Assembly (NCBI GenBank): GCA_040397785.1 | Contig: JBBAVI010000001.1 | Coordinates: 77,985-141,984, forward strand | DNA from: M3007 sp040397785 | GTDB lineage: Bacteria; Bacteroidota; Bacteroidia; Chitinophagales; Saprospiraceae | DNA: 64,000 nucleotides | Reading direction: 5' to 3' | Shown here: piece after piece, positions 41,363-50,400 of the stretch | How positions within the stretch are numbered: position 1 is the first letter of the stretch | How the letters are laid out: the number at the start of each line of letters is the position of its first letter | Program-made: the position numbers and the translations under genes | The notes under the pieces: model-generated | The model's input: the letters and a program-made list of their open reading frames with translations, nothing else | Databases searched by the model: none | What the model was told of the DNA's origin: nothing

Positions 41363-42247
41363 ATGATGAAACAAGTCCTTTTTCCTTTGGCAGCCATTTG
41401 TCTGCTGTTTGGCGCCTGTGCCGTGAAGCCCAAAGCAAATTTTACCATGCCGGTCAAAAAAGTAACCGCGCCCGCCCTGGTAAATTTCACCAATACTTCC
41501 CTGAAAGCAGAAAGCTATGAATGGGACTTTGGCGACGGCGGTACCTCCAAAGAAGTGAGCCCTAGCCACAAATACAAACATTCCGGCAATTTTACCGTCG
41601 TACTTAAAGCCACTAAAGGCAACAAAACTGTACTTTCCAAACAAATGATCCAGGTAACTGCACCCGAGCGCTGTCTCGTAGAAATTGAAACCACCATGGG
41701 CACCATGCTTGCCGAACTGTATTCGGCAACCCCCAAACACCGCGACAATTTTGTCAAACTTTCCGATGAAGGCTATTATGACGAATTGTTGTTCCACCGG
41801 GTTATTTCCGGGTTTATGATCCAAGGCGGCGATCCGAACTCGCGGGGCGCAAAACCCGGCCAATCCCTCGGCTTCGGCGGCCCCAGCCATTTGGTTCCAG
41901 CAGAATTTGTTGATTCGTTGGTACACCTGAAAGGCGCAATTTGTGCAGCCCGCACCAGCAATCCAGAAAAAAAATCGAGCGGTTCGCAATTTTACATTGT
42001 ACAAGGCGCACCCGTTGCGGCTGAAATGCTTACCCAGATTGAAAACAGCCGCGGTTTTCACTACACCCCCGAACAACGTGCCGATTACACGACCATCGGT
42101 GGCACCCCGCAGCTCGACCGTGAATACACCGTGTTTGGCCGCGTAATTGAGGGTTTGGACGTTATAGACAAGATTGCGGCGACCCAAACAGGCGCTGGCG
42201 ACCGTCCAACAACCGATGTGAAAATGAAAATTCGGGTCATTAAGTAA
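41363..42247 (+). CDS. Lipoprotein with PKD domain fused to a cyclophilin
   Basis: 294 residues. Lipoprotein signal peptide with LLFGAC at the cleavage site (Cys19). Residues 25-100 are a PKD domain ('ESYEWDFGDGGTSKEVSPSHKYKHSGNFTVVLKATKG'). Residues 105-294 are a cyclophilin-type peptidyl-prolyl isomerase with 'FHRVISGFMIQGGDPNSRG', 'GAICAARTSNPEKKSSGSQFYIVQG' and 'YTVFGRVIEGLDVIDKI', keeping the catalytic Arg. It would act as a membrane-anchored foldase in the periplasm or at the surface. A PKD domain before a cyclophilin is unusual. The OstA-like gene follows by 34 bp. Confidence 0.87.
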   Translation: MMKQVLFPLAAICLLFGACAVKPKANFTMPVKKVTAPALVNFTNTSLKAESYEWDFGDGGTSKEVSPSHKYKHSGNFTVVLKATKGNKTVLSKQMIQVTAPERCLVEIETTMGTMLAELYSATPKHRDNFVKLSDEGYYDELLFHRVISGFMIQGGDPNSRGAKPGQSLGFGGPSHLVPAEFVDSLVHLKGAICAARTSNPEKKSSGSQFYIVQGAPVAAEMLTQIENSRGFHYTPEQRADYTTIGGTPQLDREYTVFGRVIEGLDVIDKIAATQTGAGDRPTTDVKMKIRVIK

Positions 42248-42281
42248 TTTCAAATCCAAGGAGCGCCGGGCTCCGAACAAC

Positions 42282-44180
42282 ATGCATTTATTGGTAAATT
42301 GCATTTCAATACGCACAAATTGGTACGATAAGGTGGCTTGGCCCTTTATCGTACTCTTGTTCGTGTGCCCGGCGCTGCTTTTGGCCCAAAACCCCGGGAC
42401 TGCCGCCCAGGATACCACCCAAAAATTGAAAATTGAAACGGCCCAACAAGTAGAGGGATTTTCAAGAAACGGGCACGAATCGCGCAAACTGAGCGGCAAT
42501 GTGCGACTGCGCCAAGAAAACACCCTGGTGTATTGTGATACGGCCATCATTGACGATTATACCAACAATGCGGTGTTGCGCGGCAATGTGGTATTGGAGC
42601 AAAGTGACTCTGTAAAAGTATTTGCCGATTCGGCAGTGTACCTCGCAGCGATTAAAACCAGCGACCTATTTGGCAATGTGGTGCTGGTCAATGGCGTACA
42701 GGAGTTATTTACAGACAAACTGCGCTACGACATGGCCAATAAAATAGCCACTTACCACCAGGGCGCTACCATGACCAATGGAAAAAGCCAGCTGGTAAGT
42801 CGACATGGGTATTATTTTGTCCAAAAGAAAGAGATTTACTTCAAGGGCAATGTGTTGGTGACCGATCCGGAATTTACGATGCGTACCGATACCATGCAGT
42901 TCAATACAGAAACCCAGACCGTTGGTTTTCTTGCGCCCACCTTGATCAGTCAGCGCAAAAGTAAAATATACACTGAAGGCGGTTTTTACGACATTGAAAA
43001 CCAGTTTGCGGAGTTTGATAAAAACCCGCAATACGAAAAAGACGGTCAAAAAGGCAAAGCGAAAAAAATGCGGTATAGCGGCAGCACCAAAGAATATACC
43101 TTGGAAGGAGACGCTTATATTGACGATCGGGACAAAGGGCAAAAAGTGCAGGCCGATGTGGTGCGTTTTAATTCGGAAACCGATGCTACGGTACTCAAGG
43201 GCAATGCACATTTTCAGGACAGCACCCGCGATATTACAGGCGCGGAGATTCGGTACAACAGTAAAGTAAAAGATTTTCAGTTGCTGGGCCGGGGTCGGCT
43301 GGTGGATCCACCGAATATTATTGAGGCCGATTCGCTCAATTTTAATGACGAATTGGGCAGTGGCTTGGCCCTTGGCAGCGTTATTTTTCAGGATACGGTG
43401 AATAATTACACTATTTTGTCGTACCGGATGGATTATAACAAAAAGACGGAATACCTCAATGCTTTTGGCGGATTTGGGGCAGATGGTGCGGCAGGCAGGC
43501 CGATGATGAAAAACCTGATGGAAGGTGACACCTTATTTATGAGTGCGGACACCCTTATTTCGTACAAACCAGACAGCGCATCGACGAACCGATTGCTGAT
43601 TGCCCATCGGGATGTGCGTATTTTTAAAAGCGACCTGCAGGCGGTATGCGATTCCCTTTCGTTTAGTTCGGCCGATTCTATTTTTTGGTTTTTCAAATTG
43701 GATAGTATTCAGCAGCCTTTGCTTTGGAGTGATACGACGCAGTTTTCGGGCGATACGATCCGATTATTGCTGAAAAACAACAAAATAGATCGTTTGTGGC
43801 TTACAAAAAATGCCTTTGTGATCAATTCAGAAGAGGGTATTTTATTCAATCAAATAAAAGGACGTAACATCACTACAACGTTTCGGGACAATGAGGCTAA
43901 AGAAATGTTTGTGGAAGGCAATGCACAGGCCGTGTATTATGCCCTGGATGATAAAGGTGCCTATGTAGGACTCAATGAGACTGCTTGCTCGGAAATGCGC
44001 ATGTTTTTTGATAAAAAAAAGTTAGAACTCATCAAGTTTTACGCAGAACCGGCGGGTACTTTTACCCCGATGAGCAAGGCAGGTAAAGAGAACAAACCCC
44101 TGGATGGTTTTTTATGGGAGCAAAAACGTCGGCCGCGAAATATGAGCGATTTATTAAAGCAAAAAAGTGCAATACGTTAA
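42282..44180 (+). CDS. OstA-like (LptA/LptD N-terminal family) periplasmic protein
   Basis: 632 residues, signal region 'VAWPFIVLLFVCPALLLAQ' (a start further downstream is possible). The body repeats the OstA beta-jellyroll pattern: 'ESRKLSGNVRLRQENTLVYCDTAIIDDYTNNAVLRGNVVL', 'TDKLRYDMANKIATYHQGATMTN', 'YFKGNVLVTDPEFTMRTDTMQFNTE', 'YTLEGDAYIDDRDKGQKVQADVVRFNSE' and 'TVLKGNAHF'. These beta-jellyroll units form the lipid-carrying groove in LPS transport proteins. It has no LptD barrel, so a bridge or LptA-like role is likely. Same strand as the PKD-cyclophilin gene, 34 bp apart. Confidence 0.85.
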   Translation: MHLLVNCISIRTNWYDKVAWPFIVLLFVCPALLLAQNPGTAAQDTTQKLKIETAQQVEGFSRNGHESRKLSGNVRLRQENTLVYCDTAIIDDYTNNAVLRGNVVLEQSDSVKVFADSAVYLAAIKTSDLFGNVVLVNGVQELFTDKLRYDMANKIATYHQGATMTNGKSQLVSRHGYYFVQKKEIYFKGNVLVTDPEFTMRTDTMQFNTETQTVGFLAPTLISQRKSKIYTEGGFYDIENQFAEFDKNPQYEKDGQKGKAKKMRYSGSTKEYTLEGDAYIDDRDKGQKVQADVVRFNSETDATVLKGNAHFQDSTRDITGAEIRYNSKVKDFQLLGRGRLVDPPNIIEADSLNFNDELGSGLALGSVIFQDTVNNYTILSYRMDYNKKTEYLNAFGGFGADGAAGRPMMKNLMEGDTLFMSADTLISYKPDSASTNRLLIAHRDVRIFKSDLQAVCDSLSFSSADSIFWFFKLDSIQQPLLWSDTTQFSGDTIRLLLKNNKIDRLWLTKNAFVINSEEGILFNQIKGRNITTTFRDNEAKEMFVEGNAQAVYYALDDKGAYVGLNETACSEMRMFFDKKKLELIKFYAEPAGTFTPMSKAGKENKPLDGFLWEQKRRPRNMSDLLKQKSAIR

Positions 44181-44420
44181 AAATGAATAATTTATAAAGA
44201 AAAGCGACTTTTTAGAAGTATTGAAATGTCCAATTAAGCCTTTTTAAAATTCCGCATTCTACTAAAATCTCGTATTATTCTATTACAAAATCGGCGTTTT
44301 TCTTACTTTGCAGCCCACTCACTACCGGTTGCATTTTTATTCCATTGATTTCCTGTTTTATACAATGCGTTGCAAAACGCCGTGAAAGGCGTATTTGTAA
44401 GGCATAAATATTTGCAACAT

Positions 44421-47400
44421 ATGCGGCTACTTTCTACCTTTTTTGCATTTTTCTACTTTGCACAACTTTCCTGGGCCCAATGTCCGCCAGTCGGCTTTCC
44501 CGAAGCGGGCAATACTTGTTCCACCGCACCCATATTATGTGCCAACCTGGATGGTTATTGTAATACGATTAACAATAACAATATGGTGCAAAACTTTCCG
44601 GGATGCCCGGGATTTCAGCTCAACAACGACGAATGGTTTGCCTTCTATGCCGGTTCTACCACCATCACCATGATTGTTACGCCGAGCAACTGCACCAGCA
44701 ATGGCAGCAACCAGGGCTTGCAGGCTGGTATTTACAGGCAATGTACCAGTAATCCGGTCGACTTGCAATGCTCTTGTACCACCAACCCTTTTACCCTGAC
44801 AGCCAATAATTTTATTGTTGGACAAATTTACTGGATGGTAATTGACGGTTGTGGCGGCGACGTTTGTGATTATTCGATTGATGTTACGGTGGGTTCTACC
44901 GTGGGTCAGCCACCTGCCAACCCGGGCCCGATCACCGGACCGGCCAATGTTTGTGAAGGAAGTACCACGAGCTATACCATTACGCCGCCGGTTGGGGCAT
45001 CTATGTACAACTGGACCCTCACGCCGCCTATTGGCACCCTGACCCCCAACAACAATACCGTTAGTATTGCCTGGGGCAGCAATACCACTTCTGCTGAGTT
45101 GTGTGTAAGCACCTCAAATGCATGTTACAACAATCCAACTCAATCTTGTTATACGATTGATGTGGTGCCCAGGCCAACGGCTACGCTTTCAGGCGCAGGG
45201 ATTATCTGTGCGGGGGGCTCCGGGAATGTTCCTTTAACCGTGAATTTTACAGGAGAAGGTCCTTGGACATTTATTTATCGAATCAATGGCGTAAATCAGC
45301 CTGCTGTCACCACCAGTTCCAATCCATATACAATCAATGCCACGACTTCCGGCACCTACACCCTTGCAAGTGTTACCGGTGGCGCTGCAACCTGTACGGG
45401 AACGGTTTCGGGTACCTCCGTGGTATCACAAACCAATATTACCACAACGGCGGTCGTGACCCAAGCTATTTGTGGCCAAAGCAATGGCGCCATCAATTTA
45501 ACCGCCAGCAACGGCACTGCACCCTATACTTTTATCTGGTCGAGTGGACAAACAACGGAAGACCTGAGTGCCATCCCTGCGGGCACCTACACGGTGACGG
45601 TTACGGATAACAATGGCTGTACCAATACGGCCCAGGCTACGGTCAATGACAACCCGGTCACCCTCAACTTAACCGCTGTAGTAACCGCGAATACCACGTG
45701 CATCAATGGAAATGGGGCGATAAATTTGTCCGTAACCCCTGCCAATACCTATCAGTACAACTGGTCGAATGGCGCAACAACGGAAGATTTGGCGGATTTA
45801 CCCCCTGGCTCCTACACCGTGACCGTTACTTTTGGCGTAAACTGTACCAATACCGCCAGTTACACCATCAACGACAATCCGAATCAGCCCAATATTACAG
45901 CAACCACCACCCAATCTACCTGCGATCAAACCAATGGCAGCATCAACGCTTCGGTCACTGGCGGCGTTTCGCCTTACACCTATTTATGGTCGAATGGCGA
46001 GACAACGGAGGACTTAAGTAATTTGTTGGCAGGAACTTATACCCTGACCGTAACGGGCGCGAATGGTTGTACCAGAACGACCGAGCTGACGGTCTCGAAC
46101 AACAATCCACCGATTAATGTAACGGCCGTGGTGGTAAACAACACCACTTGCCTGGGCGGCAACGGCAGCATTAATGTATCGGTGGCGCCTGCCAACACCT
46201 ACACCTATCTTTGGTCGAATGGCGAGACAACACAAGATTTGAGTAACCTTCCGCCAGGCACGTACTCGGTTACGGTTACCCAGGTGGGAAGCTGTACCCA
46301 AACGGCCGAATTTACCATTAATGACAATCCCATTTTACCCAATATTGCACCCGTGGTGGTCAACACCACCTGCGATTTGGCCAACGGAAGCATTAATTTG
46401 TCGGTGAGTGGCGGCGTGGCACCGTACACGTATTTATGGTCTGGCGGAGAAACAACCAGTAGTTTTACCAACTTATTGGCCAACAGCTATCAGGTGACTG
46501 TGACCGGTGCGAATGGCTGTACCCAAACAGCGGATATCACCGTGAACAACAACAATCCACAAATCAATATTACCGCCACCGTTACCGCCAATACCATTTG
46601 TGTGCCCGGCAGCGGCAATGGCAGCATCAATGTATCGGTGAGCCCGATCAACCCGGCCTATACGTATATTTGGTCGAACGGATTTACCACGCAAGACTTG
46701 AACAACCTCGCGCCTGGAAATTATACCATCACGGTGAGCGCTGGTGGCACCTGTACAAATACGGCTGATTTTGAGGTGCCAGACAATCCGAATTTGCCCA
46801 CGATTACCGGCAATTTTATAGAATCAACTTGTGATTTGGCAAACGGCAGCATTAACATCAGCGTAAATGGTGCCACTACCCCATATACTTATCTTTGGTC
46901 GAATGGCGCTACTACCCAGGACGTAACGGGTTTGGCGGCGAATGGATACACCGTTACAGTTACCGGAGCCAACGGCTGTACCAGCACTTCAGAATATAGC
47001 ATTACGAACAACAATCCGCCCATTTCGGTAACCGCAGTAGTAAGTTCTAATACAACTTGCAATGCGAATGCCAACGGAGCAATAAATGTATCGGTGGTAC
47101 CTGCAGGCACGTACACGTACCTATGGTCGAATGGATTGACTACCCAGGATTTAACTGGTTTGGCCTCAGGCTCCTACCAGGTAACGGTTACAGGCGCAGG
47201 ATCTTGCTCTGAAACTGCTTCGTTTGATGTGTCAGACAATCCGAATGTGCCCAATTTGAACTTTAATGGAACCAATGCGCGCTGCGGACTCAACAACGGG
47301 GCCGTTAATTTATCGGTTAGTGGCGGGGTAACTCCTTATACTTACCTGTGGACTAACAATGCGATTACGCAAGATTTGAGCAATGTGCCGAGTGGTTATT

Positions 47401-50400
47401 ACGAAGTGACGGTAACCGGGGCAAATGGCTGTATCAGTGTCGGGGATATCTTTGTAGATGATGAGGCGATTCCGGTTAGCTTAAATGGTATTGTGACCGA
47501 TAAAACGTCCTGCCTGACAGACAATGGCAGAATTGTGCTTCAATTATCGCCTTTTAATGTTACGGTAAGTTGGGCAAGTGGCAGTACGGCAACCAGCCAG
47601 AATAACCTGGCCCCGGGCGATTACAGTGTAACGGTGAGCGCCGGAGGTACCTGCACCGAAACGGCTACGTTTACCATTATTGACGCTACAGAAATCCCAA
47701 CCCTTACGACCGATGTAACCGCTGCCCGCTGTGGCTTACCCAATGGTGGAATTGACCTGGAAGTAAGTGGCAGCGTGGCTCCATATACCTATAAATGGTC
47801 GAACAACGCCAATACGCAAGATTTGACGAACAAATTGGCGAGCACTTTCACCGTCACCGTTACTTCTTCGACCGGATGCAGCGCGACCACCGAAGTAACC
47901 ATACCGATCAATGATTTGTCGATTGTAGTCTTTGGCGGCATCAGTGATAATACGTCCTGCGGTCAACCGAATGGCTCCATTTTTATTACAGCCGATCCCA
48001 TTGAGAATTATCAATACAAATGGTCGAACAATGCCATGGTGGCTGATTTATATAACCTTGCACCTGGCATGTACACCGTGACGGTGAGTTTTGGCGTAAG
48101 TTGTTCCAGTACCGCAACATTCGAAATTTTAAATGCCGCAACAGCACCCAATTTGTCGGCTTCCGCAACAGCGGCTACCTGTAATTTGAACAACGGCAGT
48201 GCCCTGGCCAGTGCCAGCGGCGGGGAAGCGCCTTACACCTACAATTGGTCGAACAACACTACAACCGCACAGGCCAATAACTTGATACCAGGTGTATATA
48301 CCGTTACGGTAACAGGCGCCAATGATTGTACAGCAACCGCAACCACGGTGGTCTCTAACAACAACATTGCCTTGAACATCAGTGGTATTGCGAGCGAAAA
48401 CACCTCTTGTATCAATGGAAATGGGGCCTTAAATATCAGTGTTGTACCCGCAGGCGCGTACACCTATGCCTGGTCGAATGCGGCCAATACTGCCAACATC
48501 AGTAACCTGGCGCAGGGCGCTTATACGGTAACCGTAACCGCTGGTGTTAGTTGTTCCGCCACTGCGAGTTTTAATGTTAATGACAATACACCCAACCCAA
48601 GCATTGTGCCCAATATTACGGCCGCCATTTGTAGCCAAAGTAACGGCGCAATTGATTTGACGGTCAGCAATGCCAGTGGGCCTTACACCTACCTTTGGTC
48701 GAACAATGCTACGACCGAAGACTTAACGGGGGTGCCACCGGGCAACTATGCCGTTACGGTGACTGCTTCCAATGGTTGCAAAGCCGATACCTTCCTGAAT
48801 GTGGCCAACAACAGCACTAGTTTTAGTTTATCCGGCATAACGACAGCGTTGACCAATTGTGCTGCGCCCAATGGGGCCATTAATTTCACCGTTACACCGC
48901 CCGGCGCTTATTTAATTGCCTGGTCGAACAGTGCAACCACAGAAGATATTAGCCAGTTGGCTGCAGGGGTTTATACCGTTTCCGTAACGGAAGTAGGCAG
49001 TTGTGTGGCGTCCGCTACGTTTGTTGTAGATGATCAACGCATTTACCCAAGCAGTACCCAAACGATTGCGTCTGAAATATGCGGCCTTCAAAATGGCAGC
49101 CTCCAATTGACGACCCAGGGCGGCACCATACCTTATCAATTCAATTGGTCGTCGGGTCAAACCTCCGAAGACTTAAATGCAGTTGCTGCTAATACCTATA
49201 CCGTAACCATCACCGACGCCAATTTCTGTACGGCTACAGCGACCCGTACCATTCCAGGTAATACGGTTGGTTTTGCCATTGCCGGCACGCCTCAAGCCAA
49301 TACTTCTTGCGTGAGTTCCAATGGAAGCATCGACTTAACGATTAGTCCGGCAGATCCAGGATTTGGCTTGTCGTACACCTATGCCTGGTCAAACACCCCA
49401 CTTACCCAAGATCTGAATGCGGTGGCGGGCGGCACTTATGTAGTGACCGTGAGCGCGGGCGGCACTTGTACCAATGTGGCAAGTTTCAACATTCCCGACG
49501 ACTCCAATCCCCCACAATTGGCTGCGGGTATTACACCTGCTTTTTGCGGACAAAATAGTGGCGGTACTGATTTGAATACCAGCGGAAGCCAGGCACCTTA
49601 CACCTATACCTGGTCGAACAGTGGCCTGGTAGAAGATTTAAGTGGCGTTGTATCCGGCGATTATACAGTTACCGTGGTTGGTGCCGACGGATGTAAAACC
49701 GTTGCGCAATTTACCATCCCTGAAAACACCCTTTTACCTAGTATTGCCGGGGCAGCAACCCCGCTTACTTCTTGCATCAGCAGCAATGGCGCGCTTAACA
49801 TCAATGTAAGTCCGGTGGGCCTTTATACTTATAACTGGTCGAACGGCGCTACCCAGCAAAACCTCGCAAACCTGCCCACCGGCGTGTACACGGTAACGGT
49901 AAATGGCGGCGGCGCTTGTATTTCAACGGCTACTTTTACAGTAGACAATGCTACTCAAACCGTAGATTTGAGCAGCATGATCACCAATATTCTTTGTTTT
50001 GGCAATACAACCGGCGCCATCGATGTGTCGGTAAATGGCGGAACCGGACCATACACTTATGTGTGGCAACCAGCCGTACCGGGCAACCTGCAAGATTTAA
50101 ATAATTTGAGTCCAGGCACTTACCGATTAACCACTACCGACGCCAATGGATGTTCTACCAATGCGGTATATGTCGTTTCACAACCTAATGCTGCTTTGCA
50201 AATTAATTGCGTTGCGAGCAATACGGTTTCTTTCCCGGGCGGATCAGATGGATCGGGTAGTTTGAGCATCGCAGGTGGGACAGCGCCTTACACGGTGACT
50301 CCTTCCGTGGGCAATCCGCAAACCGGCGTTCCGGCGGGCGTATTGAATTTCAATAACTTACCGGTTGGTGCGTATGCGCTAAATGTAACCGATGCCAATG

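Noticed and set aside
41099..42550. 483-codon open frame on the minus strand
   Set aside because: It runs antisense across the PKD-cyclophilin gene, whose motifs are beyond doubt, and has no family pattern or start context.
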